Source of the DNA: Pseudomonadota bacterium | GTDB taxonomy: Bacteria; Myxococcota_A; Polyangia; Polyangiales; Polyangiaceae | NCBI GenBank assembly: GCA_023432025.1 | Contig: JAEYVE010000093.1 | Span: forward strand, 1-45,198 | Direction of reading: 5' to 3' | DNA length: 45,198 bases | In this document: in pieces, positions 17,725 through 26,023 of the stretch | How positions within the stretch are numbered: position 1 is the stretch's first letter | Layout of the letters: every line of letters starts with the position of its first letter | Translations under genes and position numbers: made by a program | Notes under the pieces: model-generated | Databases searched by the model: none | What the model saw: only the letters and a program-made list of their open reading frames with translations | Told to the model about the DNA's origin: nothing

Positions 17725-18163
17725 CGGTCCTGCGCGGGCCGGGCGGACTTGCCGTGTCGACGGAGCTTCGCTCGACGACGGGGTGTTGCTCCGACCAGGC
17801 GAGGCCACTCGCGCCGAGAGCACCGGCTCGTGTCGCCGCAAGCGCCGAGCCAGTGCACGACGCCATCGCCGACGCTGCCATCCTCGAGCAACGAGTGACG
17901 AGGCAAACCAGCGCCGCTGGTTGCTGGTCTTTGGTTCGCCGAGCGTCCGATCGCCGGGTTCGCTTGACACTTTGCACGCACGAGTGCGCCGCAAGACGTG
18001 ACGCGGGGCGCAGATCTTCGCGCCTGAAGCGTTCGCGCAACTTTACGCGCGGTCGTCGCTGAGCGCAGAGCTCCTTGCTCAGTTTCGAGATGCAGAGGTG
18101 CTGAGGCCAATTCGCGCTCCCTCTTCCGAGGGCCCTCTAAGTCGTGCTAGGCGTGCCGCCCAC
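17725..18163. other. Intergenic stretch without a supported gene
   Basis: No reading frame here has an RBS or recognisable protein. It contains a minor hairpin (AACCAGC/GCTGGTT, 17906-17922) and an isolated TTGACA at 17964 without a clear -10. Probably part of the relic region behind tRNA-Lys. Confidence 0.45.
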
Positions 18164-18443
18164 ATGCGCCTCGTTTGGGTTGGGGTTCTGTTACTTTGCT
18201 CTGCTGCTTGCTCGGGTACGCGCGGAAGCGCGGTTGCGACGGGGGGAGAGCGAGCGCCGTACAAGGGGCAGGTGCGCGTCGTCGCGCTCTGGGAGCCTAC
18301 GAACCTGAGCCAGGTGGGCATCGTCGCAGGCGCAGTCTCTTGGTTGTGACATCGTGGTCAACGTGCGTGTCGACCGCGGCCAGAACATGTCCGTGACGGG
18401 CGTGTGCGGGCGCCGTTCGGAAGAGATTGCGCTCGGCGATTGA
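18164..18443 (+). pseudogene. Frameshifted small lipoprotein gene
   Basis: The first frame begins MRLVWVGVLLLCSAACSG, a textbook lipoprotein signal with Cys17, and continues through GQVRVVALWEPTNLSQVGI. It then stops at 18349. Another frame immediately continues in good coding style as AQSLGCDIVVNVRVDRGQN and VTGVCGRRSEEIALGD to a stop at 18441-18443. The junction around 18320-18340 looks like a one-base indel. The joined product would be about 92 residues. It may be a true pseudogene or a sequencing error. Family not recognised. Confidence 0.6.
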
Positions 18444-18467
18444 GCGGGTGCTGCACCAGGCCCTCGG

Positions 18468-18491
18468 AAAAAAGAGCGCCCCTGGGCGCTC
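18468..18491 (-). terminator. Rho-independent terminator of VWA gene
   Basis: On the minus strand: a 7-bp stem GAGCGCC / GGCGCTC with a 4-nt loop, followed by six T. It lies 118 bp past the stop of the VWA lipoprotein gene (18609). Confidence 0.75.
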
Positions 18492-18608
18492 ACCAGGAGG
18501 AAGTGAGGCGCCGAGGGGCGGGGGCCGCTCGTGGAGCTGCGGCCGGGGCGTTTCTGTCGATTTGTGAGCGTTTCGTTGGGTCGCTCGGGTGAGCGTTCGT
18601 TCTGTGGC

Positions 18609-20813
18609 TCAGCGTTGCGCGCTGGGCCAGCCGTCGGGGGGCGCGTAGTCGTTGTTGCGCTCGGGCGGCGGATAGTCGTTTTGCGGCGGCTGCGGGTACG
18701 GATACGGCGTGGGCTGGGGCCGGTACACGGGAGGCTGCGGCGGGCGTGGCGGCGGAGGCGGCGGAGGCGCGTACTGCGGCACGGCGTAGCGGCTGCAGAA
18801 CGTGTCCCACAGGCCTTGCACGCGGCGCACCTCGGGATCTCCTTCCAGGCCGCTCGCGAGGCTCGCCAGCTCTCCGCGCACGGCGCTGCATCGGCCGTAA
18901 GCATCGTCGTCGTACCAGGCGGCGGCGCTGTAGCCGTAGCGTGAGGGCAGGGGCCGTTCCGCCATGGCGCCGAGCTCGCGAATGAAGCGCGTGAGAAGCT
19001 GAGCCTTCTTCAGGTTGCGCGACTCGCCGAGGATTTGCCCAATGTTGAAGGCGTACTCCTCGACCATTTTCGACTGGGTCTCCGGATCCTCGTACTCGAT
19101 GCTGAGCATGAGGTCGTCCTGGTAGTGCAAGAAGCCGTCGCGCGTTTTGAGATCGCTCAAGAAGAGCTGCGACGTGTTGGCGAAGTAGTGAATGGCTTGC
19201 ACGCGGCTTTTCTCGGTGGACGCCTCTTCGCCGTAGAACACGTTCATGGCGAGGGACGGCGGCAGGCTCAACTTGAAGTGCACGTCGTTGGCCACCGTTT
19301 CGATGAGCGACACGAAGCGCGTGCCGAACACGGCGTCCACCTCCGCCTCGCTGCCGAGAAACACGTAGGCGCCGCGGCCGCGCTCGGTCAAACGGTCCAG
19401 GAGCGCGTCGTTGAACTCGTGGCCGACGCCGACGCCACTCAAGCGGATGCGTCGCCCGTCGTAGCTTTTGCCCACCGTGCCGATGAGGACCTCGTCCGTG
19501 ACGCCTTGGTTGGCGAGCGCGTCCGTGATGAGCACCACGCGGTTCGAGTAGGCGGGTTGGTAGGCGACGTCCGCGGAGTGATAGGCCTGGGTGAGTCCGT
19601 CGTAGAGGTTGGTGGAGCCGAGCGGCTCGATGCGCGAGATGAGCTGCTCGAGGCGCTGCATCGGGTCCCGCCCCACCACGAAGTTCTGCGCGAGGTTGCA
19701 GGCCGTCGTGTCGAACAAGGAGATGTGGACGATGTCTCCGTTCTTCAGCTCGCGCAGTGAGCGCAAGAGGCCGCGCTTCAGGTAGTCCATGCGTCCGTCC
19801 GCGGCCATGGAGCCCGAGCGATCCACCGCGTAGGCCAGGTTGACGTTGCGGCGCGTGGCCGTGGTGACGGCGCGCCCCTTCACGGCGAGGGCGAGCGAGG
19901 AAATGCTCGGATCCGTTGCGCTGGGCGCGATGTTCGCGACGACGGAAAAGTCTCGATTGGGGGGCACCGGGGCCGTTTCGAACGAGAAGTAGTTCAAGAG
20001 CTCGTGCGGGCGCACGTGGGACTGCTGGACGGGCTGAAAGTGATCGATGGCCCAAATCACACGCTGCGCCGAGGACAGGCTCATGGTGTCGTCGTTGGAC
20101 AGGTAAATGGCAGCGCCGAAGCCTTCGCTTCGTGCGATCGGCTCGGGGGCGTAGTCGTCGGCGCGGCCGCGCTCCGCTGGGCTCGCGCCTTCCTCGAGCG
20201 CGCGGTCGACAGACGGCCGAGGTGGGCTGGTGGGGACGGGGCTCGGTGCGCGTGCCGTTTCGCCTTTGGATTGCCCTGCGGGCGGCGCGGCCGGCGCCGG
20301 CGCGGCCGGCGCCGGCGCCCCTTCGGCGGCGCGCGATTCAGCTGCGGCGCGCGAGGGTTTGGCGGCGGAAGTGGGCCGGGGACTGCTGTGTGAGCCGCCC
20401 AGACGACCGCTGCCGCTGCCGTAGCCGATGCCGCCGCCGCTCGTCGATTTCTGAGCGGGAGCCGGGTACGAGTACGGTGTGGGGTGGGTGAAGCAACGGG
20501 CGCTTCCGTCGACGAACGCAGGCAGCGCGTACGGGTTCGGCGCGGGGGCGGGCGCTGGTCGTGAACGAGGCGCGATGGGCTGCGGCCGAAAGCGATGCGC
20601 AGGCGCCGCGAGAGCTTGGCGTTCCGCGTCCGAGCGTGGCGCGGGCGTAGCGTTGGTGTGAGCCGCGCTGGCGCTGGTGCTGCCGCTTGCGGTCCGATGT
20701 TCGTTTGCGCCCGCCGCCAGCGGGGGCGTCCCCTGCTGAGAGCCGGAGCAACCGGAGTTGCAGCCCATGCCGAGGGTGGCCCCGGCGAAACCCATCCAGA
20801 TGAACCATCGCAT
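18609..20813 (-). CDS. VWA-domain lipoprotein
   Basis: 734 residues. The signal ends in a lipobox GMGC (Cys18). Residues about 25-215 are low-complexity Ala/Pro/Ser linker. Residues about 235-280 (YLSNDDTMSLSSAQRVIWAI, HVRPHELLNYF) are the N-terminal motif seen before VWA domains in YfbK-like proteins. The VWA domain follows, with MIDAS DRSGSM (D331, S333, S335), STNLYDGL and VVLITDALANQG. A helical C-terminal domain and a Pro/Tyr-rich tail end the protein. It likely acts at the envelope as a metal-dependent protein-binding factor. Partners are unknown. Confidence 0.93.
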   Translation of the reverse strand: MRWFIWMGFAGATLGMGCNSGCSGSQQGTPPLAAGANEHRTASGSTSASAAHTNATPAPRSDAERQALAAPAHRFRPQPIAPRSRPAPAPAPNPYALPAFVDGSARCFTHPTPYSYPAPAQKSTSGGGIGYGSGSGRLGGSHSSPRPTSAAKPSRAAAESRAAEGAPAPAAPAPAAPPAGQSKGETARAPSPVPTSPPRPSVDRALEEGASPAERGRADDYAPEPIARSEGFGAAIYLSNDDTMSLSSAQRVIWAIDHFQPVQQSHVRPHELLNYFSFETAPVPPNRDFSVVANIAPSATDPSISSLALAVKGRAVTTATRRNVNLAYAVDRSGSMAADGRMDYLKRGLLRSLRELKNGDIVHISLFDTTACNLAQNFVVGRDPMQRLEQLISRIEPLGSTNLYDGLTQAYHSADVAYQPAYSNRVVLITDALANQGVTDEVLIGTVGKSYDGRRIRLSGVGVGHEFNDALLDRLTERGRGAYVFLGSEAEVDAVFGTRFVSLIETVANDVHFKLSLPPSLAMNVFYGEEASTEKSRVQAIHYFANTSQLFLSDLKTRDGFLHYQDDLMLSIEYEDPETQSKMVEEYAFNIGQILGESRNLKKAQLLTRFIRELGAMAERPLPSRYGYSAAAWYDDDAYGRCSAVRGELASLASGLEGDPEVRRVQGLWDTFCSRYAVPQYAPPPPPPPRPPQPPVYRPQPTPYPYPQPPQNDYPPPERNNDYAPPDGWPSAQR

Positions 20814-21228
20814 GTCACCCGTATGACGCGTGGTGCCGGCAAAGGTTCTCCCTGAATTCGACTTTTTCTCGGAAGTCGGATCGACGGTGACGCCCGTGTA
20901 CGGGGCGAGCGCGCACCTCGGCGCACATGATGCGAGTGTTACGACTCGCGCGACTGCCAGGGAGGGAAGCGGGAGGGATTTCGGACGTAGTCGGGAGATT
21001 TTGCGCGATGTTCGACGGGCGCGTGTGGGCTCGCCGCGCTGTGAATGGTCTTCGAGTTGGGCTGCGGCGAGCGTGGCTCAGGTGCGCGCACGGCTCGGTG
21101 CGGAGCACCGAGCGTGACGTGGGTCGACGACGCTGCGAGAGGCTTCGAATGAGGGCGCACGTCGACGCACGTCGACGCAGTGCGGGAGCACCGAGCGTCG
21201 ACGTGCGTTGTCGTCTCCCAGAGCGGGC
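20814..21228. other. 415-bp intergenic region with small repeats
   Basis: No supported gene. It holds a 9-bp hairpin GCTCGGTGC-GGA-GCACCGAGC (21093-21113), a related partial copy TGCGGGAGCACCGAGCG (21181-21197), and a direct repeat of GCACGTCGACGCACGTCGAC type around 21158-21178. A further relative, GCTCGGTGCGGGAGCACCG, occurs at 29024-29042. The promoter of the VWA gene must lie at the left edge. Confidence 0.55.
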
Positions 21229-22428
21229 TCAGGGGACGGCTTCCACGCGCACGGGTCCCCACGTCACGTGGGAGTGGTGCGCGATGAGCAAGACCGAGCC
21301 GTCATGCGCCTTCGTCACCGAGCTCAGCTGCCAGGCGTCGGGCTCCTTCTGATCCGTGCGCCAGATGCGCATCGATACGCGCGCGTTCGGTCCGGTGCGC
21401 GTGGTGTGAGCTCTCAAGTAGTAGGGCGTATCGAGGGCGAGTGAGAACGGCCTGCGTTCTTGTACGCCGCGCTCGAACGTCATGATTTGCATCTCGGGCT
21501 CGGGTACGACGTTGCGCACCCAAGTGAGGCCTTCGAGCGGCCAGTCGACGCGCGGCGAGGCGTTTCCTTCATGGCCCTGCCAGCCCACGGCGAGGCCCAC
21601 GGAGCCCCACGCGTTCCAGCCGTGCAGCGTGAAGGTGGCGAGCACGTCGTAGTTGCCCGCCCAGGTTTGGTCGCCGAGCGCGATCAAGCGGTCGTAGCCC
21701 TTGTCGACGACGGTGACGCCGTCGTTCTCGAGCGCCCAGGTGCCGTCCACGATGGCGGCGACCTGGTTGACTTGCGCGACGTCGTCGAGCGCGTTCCAGT
21801 CGACCTCGAACGGAAAGCCGACGCTCTTCGCTTCGTAGACGCGCAGCGTAAATTCCTTGGTGAGGAAGTCGCCGCCGGCGACGTTGGCCGTGATGGCGAG
21901 GCGGTTGGTTTCCGGGACCTTCTTCAACGAGGCGCGATCGAGCTCGATGTTGAACTGGCCCGGGCCGATGAGGCGCTCTCCGTCCGGGCCGAGCGGCAGG
22001 GCCACCGCTTCGCCGCCATTGACGCTGTACGAGGCGTCTTTCAGGAGGGCGCCGCTGACCGTGCCGAGCACGTTGACGTCACGCTGCGGCGCGGGGCCGC
22101 CCTGCATGCCGAAGATCTGATCGTCGCCGTACCAGAGGTCGATGGTGGCGTCCGCGCCGCCGGTGGTGGCGGGGCCACCGCCCATCGAGCCGCCCGTGCT
22201 GATCAGTCCGCCCACCCCCGTGCTTCCGCCGCCGGACGACGAGCCACCCGTGTCGGTGGTGCCGACGCCGCCGGTCGTGGGCGGGCGCTGCGGATCGCCG
22301 GGGGAAGTGGGGTCTTCGCGGCAACCGAAGACGCTCGCGCCGCACACGGCGAGCGCAAACGTGAAGTGCCATGCTCGAAGTGCGCTGACTCGGTGTGCTC
22401 GGGGCTTCCGAATGTGTGGCGTGCTCAT
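21229..22428 (-). CDS. Lipoprotein with concanavalin/lectin-like domain
   Basis: 399 residues from the ATG at 22428. The lipobox is near SVFGC (Cys36), followed by a Gly/Ser/Thr-rich linker (about residues 45-90) typical of myxobacterial surface lipoproteins. The remaining 300 residues are beta-rich: SGALLKDASYSVNGGEAVALP suggests an Ig-like segment, and DGTWALENDGV, NYDVLATFTLHGW, PYYLRAHTTRTG and HHSHVTWGPVRVEAV fit a LamG/DUF1080-like jelly roll. Probably surface-exposed carbohydrate- or matrix-binding. No catalytic residues are identified. No clear operon partner. Confidence 0.75.
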   Translation of the reverse strand: MSTPHIRKPRAHRVSALRAWHFTFALAVCGASVFGCREDPTSPGDPQRPPTTGGVGTTDTGGSSSGGGSTGVGGLISTGGSMGGGPATTGGADATIDLWYGDDQIFGMQGGPAPQRDVNVLGTVSGALLKDASYSVNGGEAVALPLGPDGERLIGPGQFNIELDRASLKKVPETNRLAITANVAGGDFLTKEFTLRVYEAKSVGFPFEVDWNALDDVAQVNQVAAIVDGTWALENDGVTVVDKGYDRLIALGDQTWAGNYDVLATFTLHGWNAWGSVGLAVGWQGHEGNASPRVDWPLEGLTWVRNVVPEPEMQIMTFERGVQERRPFSLALDTPYYLRAHTTRTGPNARVSMRIWRTDQKEPDAWQLSSVTKAHDGSVLLIAHHSHVTWGPVRVEAVP

Positions 22429-22612
22429 CCGGTAGCCGGGGAACGGCGGCGCGCCTCGGGCGCTCGGCGAGATGCATCGCGCGGAGACCCGCGCGACGAG
22501 TCGGCTCGCGCGGGCCATTCCCGATGAAGGTGACGAAACGAGTCGGCATGCCTGGCGACGTCGACTCGTTCGCGGAGCTTCGCGTAGAGCGGAGACCTTC
22601 GCGGAGAGCGGC

Positions 22613-23176
22613 TTAGCGAGGCAACTCGCGGGGAGCGTCGTTGACCGCTTCGCCGGTGGTGTCCACCACGCCGCCACTCGAACGGCGCCGCGCGTGCGCG
22701 GCGGCAGCGAACGGATCCGTCGTTCGCCCGAAGGGAGCCGTTCGCCCGAAGGGAGACGGCGGAGCGCCCCAAGGCGCGGCGCCCGGCGTGCCGACGTGCA
22801 TGACGCGCAGCTGACCACTTTCGATGTGACGCACGAAGGCGCGGCGGAGTGGACCGACGAGCCAGCGACGTGTGGGCAGCAAGCAGAGAAGGCCGAGGAC
22901 GTCGCTCAAGACGCCGGGCAGGATGAGCAGCACGGCGCCGCCGATGATGAGCGCGGCTTCGAGCACTCCTTCCTCGGGGGGGCGCAGCTCATCGACGGCG
23001 CGGCGCCACTCGGCCATCACCCGACGGCCTTCCCGGCGTGCGAGCGCGCTGCCGAGGACGCCGCTCGCCACAGTGAGGGTGAGCACGGGCAAAAAGCCGA
23101 TTTCGCGTCCGATGTTCCAGAGCACGTAAAGCTCCACGAACGGGAAAACGACCAGGAGGAGCACGAGCCAGCGCAT
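22613..23176 (-). CDS. fxsA: FxsA family membrane protein
   Basis: 187 residues. FxsA is a small inner-membrane protein, named for suppression of F exclusion of phage T7. Here MRWLVLLLVVFPFVELYVLW, GFLPVLTLTVASGVLGSALAR, GALIIGGAVLLILPGVLSDV-type residues and LLCLLPTRRWL reproduce the family's helices and glycine motifs. I chose the ATG at 23176 because it matches the family start and has an RBS-like AGAGGGG immediately before it; 23194 is an alternative. The C-terminal 60 residues are low-complexity. It begins 10 bp after the EI24 gene stop, so they form an operon. Confidence 0.92.
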   Translation of the reverse strand: MRWLVLLLVVFPFVELYVLWNIGREIGFLPVLTLTVASGVLGSALARREGRRVMAEWRRAVDELRPPEEGVLEAALIIGGAVLLILPGVLSDVLGLLCLLPTRRWLVGPLRRAFVRHIESGQLRVMHVGTPGAAPWGAPPSPFGRTAPFGRTTDPFAAAAHARRRSSGGVVDTTGEAVNDAPRELPR

Positions 23177-23186
23177 CCCCTCTACC

Positions 23187-23993
23187 CTAACCATCGTGGC
23201 GCCCGTGACCAGTGCCGCTCTGGCCAGGCGAAGTAGGAGCCGCCGAGCGGAGCTCCGGCGGGGCGTCGGGGTCGCTTGCGACGAGCGTCCAGACGAGCTC
23301 CGTCGCCGCCAGCACGCCGACGGGCAGGAGCAGCACCCCGAAACAGGGGACCCAGAAGAGGAGCGCGCAGGCTGCGCCGAAGCCCGCGCAGTTGGCCAAA
23401 TGGCGCCTGAGGAACGCGAGTCGTCGACGCGCGCCGACGCCACGCAGCGTGAGTGGGTAATCGAAGAGATTCCACGCCACGACCAAGGCGCCGACGCACC
23501 ACGTGAGGGGGGCGACGAAGGGGGCCGCTACCGGAACGAGCAGGTTGACGATCCAACCGGCGAGCAAGACGGGACCGAAGATCGCGAGACCGAGTGCTTG
23601 AGCGCGGAGCCCACACACGAGCTCGAACCAAACACCGCGCGCTTGGCGGGGAGCTATGCCGAGCTCCCGCTCGCGGAGGGCCACCAATCCTTCCAGAGCC
23701 GGCGCCGAAAGCGGCGGCGTGACGATCAGGGCCACGAAGACACCGAGCAGGGCGAGCAGCGCGGACGCGAGCCAGCTCAGCGCGACGCCGCCTGCTTCGC
23801 GCAGGGAAAGACCGTCCAGCTCGGGCGGTGCCAGCACGGAGCGCAACCAGGGCCCAAAGAGGCCGACAGTTCCCCACAGCGCACCCACCACGAGCACGAA
23901 GAGGAGGAGGGCCGGAACCGCAGCGCGCGTCCAGGCGCGCGGGGTGCGGAGCAGATAGCCGATGGCGCGAAAGACACTCGAGAATCCGAGCAT
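23187..23993 (-). CDS. EI24/CysZ-like membrane protein
   Basis: 268 residues. It begins MLGFSSVFRAIGYLL, and the ordered features resemble the EI24 (CysZ-type) family: an N-terminal helix with a basic patch, a long hydrophobic pair (ALLLFVLVVGALWGTVGLF), SWLASALLALLGVFVALIVTPPLSAPALEGLV, WNLFDYPLTLRG, and a final helix WVPCFGVLLLPVGVLAATEL. CysZ is a sulfate transporter in proteobacteria, but many EI24 proteins are uncharacterised and no sulfur gene is nearby. The first gene of an operon with fxsA. Divergent from the kinase gene, sharing the 23994-24140 gap. Confidence 0.88.
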   Translation of the reverse strand: MLGFSSVFRAIGYLLRTPRAWTRAAVPALLLFVLVVGALWGTVGLFGPWLRSVLAPPELDGLSLREAGGVALSWLASALLALLGVFVALIVTPPLSAPALEGLVALRERELGIAPRQARGVWFELVCGLRAQALGLAIFGPVLLAGWIVNLLVPVAAPFVAPLTWCVGALVVAWNLFDYPLTLRGVGARRRLAFLRRHLANCAGFGAACALLFWVPCFGVLLLPVGVLAATELVWTLVASDPDAPPELRSAAPTSPGQSGTGHGRHDG

Positions 23994-24140
23994 GGCGTGC
24001 AGCTCTTGCGGGGGTGAAAGGACGGCGCAGCGAGATTTGAGAGGACGCGCGGAGGCAGCCCGGGCACGTCCGCTTTGCCCGGGGGGCTGCTTCGTCCATA
24101 CGACTTTCCGGCGTCGGTAGCTCCAATGGAGACGTCGCCC

Positions 24141-25832
24141 ATGTTACTTTTTGACCACTTGACCATGACTTCGAGCTCGGACCTCTTCGGCATCGTAGGG
24201 AAGGTCATCGCGGGGACGTACCGCGTGGAAGAAGTCGTGGCCGAGGGCGGCTTCGGCGTCGTCTACAAAGCGCATCACACGGGTTTTCGCGCTGCCGTAG
24301 CGCTCAAGTGTCTGAAGATCCCGGGGGAGCTGGGCGAAGAGCAGGAGAAGCGCTTTCTCGAGCAGTTTCGTTCGGAGGCGGAGGTGCTCTTTCGCCTCTC
24401 GGCGCTCTTGTCGAACGTCGTGCGGCCGCTTCATGTGGATGCGTTCCAGTCGGATGACGGCCGCTTCGTGCCGTACATTGCGCTCGAGTGGCTCGAGGGT
24501 TGGACGTTGGATGCCGTCATTGCCCAGCGCGCCGAGCAGGGGCGCCCGCCCATCGCGCTCGAGAAGCTGGTGCGCCTTTTGACGCCGGTCGCGCGAGCGC
24601 TGGAGCAGGCTCACAACATGCCGGGCCCCTCTGGCACGCTATCCATCGTTCACCGGGACATGAAGCCGGAGAACCTGTTCGTGGCGCTCGTCGGTGGTGA
24701 GCAGCTCGTCAAAATCCTCGATTTTGGCATCAGCAAAGTGAAAAACGCCGCGGCCGCGGAGCGCGAGGGCCCCGCGATGGACGGACCGAGCAGCTTTTCA
24801 CCCGCGTACGCCGCTCCCGAGCAGTGGCTCCCGCGGCGCTACGGCGAGACGGGGCCTTGGACGGACGTTTGGGGCATGGCGCTTTCCATCGTGGAAACCA
24901 TCAAGGGCGAGCTGGTCGTCGTGGGGGACCAAGCGGCCATGATGGAAATGATCGTGGACCCACAGCGTCGGCCCACGCCCCGGAGCGAGGGCGTCAAGGT
25001 GAGCGACGAGGTGGAGGCCATTTTCGAGAAGGCTCTCGCCGTGAACCCTCGCGATCGTTATCGATCGATGAGCGCGTTCTGGGGCGCCTTGCTCGAAGCT
25101 CTGGAGCTCGACTTGCTGGGGAATCCCAAGCGTGCGTCGCGGCTCGACCCGCGCGTCGAGGGCCGCGGGGGAGGGCGCTCCGAGCAGCTCGAGGCGGCGC
25201 TCTCGCCGCGGCTCAGCTCGATTTCCGGGCTCCAGTCGGCTGCGCCGTCGCCGACGACGAGCGCTTCCGCCGCGTCCTCCGTGGTCGGGGCGGAGGCGCC
25301 TTCGGCGGGGTTGGGTCACGGGCCTCCTCGCGCGCTGGCTCGCGTCGGCGGGGGCCCGCGGCCGGCGGCGGTTTCGCTGGCCAGTGACGTAGAAATTCCG
25401 AGGGCGCCTGCCACGCCCCAGTTCACGAGCAAGGTGCAACGTCGCCGTCAACCGAGTCACGGCGAAGCCGCCCTCGGCGCAGACGCCGCGCGTGCGGCGT
25501 CGCGCACCGCCGAAACGGAGCCGCCCGCTCCCGAGCGCCTCGGCCACCGTGTGACGCAGCGCCCCCATTCGCCCCTGTCATCGACGCCGCGGCGGAGTCC
25601 GGCGCGCGCGCCGGCGCTCCGCGCGAGCCCCGAGCGCTTTTGGAAGCAGCTCTTGCCGGCCTTGGCGCTCCTTGCGCTGGCGATTTCCATCACGATGTTC
25701 GACCGGGCGTACGCGACGACGAACGGCGCTTCGCTTCACTTCGGATGGCTGCGCGCGAGTTGGGTCGGGGCGGGCTGTTTCGTGGTGGCGTTGGTCGTGG
25801 GCGTGTCGTCGGTTTGGCGCTCGCTCGACTGA
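24141..25832 (+). CDS. Eukaryote-type Ser/Thr protein kinase
   Basis: About 563 residues. The start is uncertain: 24141 has GGAG nine bases upstream, and 24126 and 24165 (MTSSSDLF) are alternatives. The kinase domain has all key elements: glycine loop AEGGFGVVYKA (34-44), VALK (K56), catalytic HRDMKPEN (171-178), DFG (194-196) and the AAPEQW activation-segment end. A Pro/Ala/Ser-rich linker of about 150 residues follows, then two hydrophobic helices near the C-terminus, making it membrane-anchored with a cytoplasmic kinase. Such kinases pair with FHA proteins in myxobacteria. The substrate is unknown, and no PASTA repeats are present. Confidence 0.95.
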   Translation: MLLFDHLTMTSSSDLFGIVGKVIAGTYRVEEVVAEGGFGVVYKAHHTGFRAAVALKCLKIPGELGEEQEKRFLEQFRSEAEVLFRLSALLSNVVRPLHVDAFQSDDGRFVPYIALEWLEGWTLDAVIAQRAEQGRPPIALEKLVRLLTPVARALEQAHNMPGPSGTLSIVHRDMKPENLFVALVGGEQLVKILDFGISKVKNAAAAEREGPAMDGPSSFSPAYAAPEQWLPRRYGETGPWTDVWGMALSIVETIKGELVVVGDQAAMMEMIVDPQRRPTPRSEGVKVSDEVEAIFEKALAVNPRDRYRSMSAFWGALLEALELDLLGNPKRASRLDPRVEGRGGGRSEQLEAALSPRLSSISGLQSAAPSPTTSASAASSVVGAEAPSAGLGHGPPRALARVGGGPRPAAVSLASDVEIPRAPATPQFTSKVQRRRQPSHGEAALGADAARAASRTAETEPPAPERLGHRVTQRPHSPLSSTPRRSPARAPALRASPERFWKQLLPALALLALAISITMFDRAYATTNGASLHFGWLRASWVGAGCFVVALVVGVSSVWRSLD

Positions 25833-26023
25833 GGGAGCGGTCGTTTTTCCGAGGAGCTGGCCTGCTCCGTGCGGGCTCCCGGCGACCAAGGTGGGTCTGG
25901 ACCCAGCCAGTACCCTGAAACGGCGCCCTCTTCCGCCGTACAGCGAAGGGGACCGCGAGCTTCGCGCCCGCGCTCGCTGCGCGCGCCTTCGCTTCGAGCG
26001 GCTCCGTGCGCCGGGAGGAGAGC

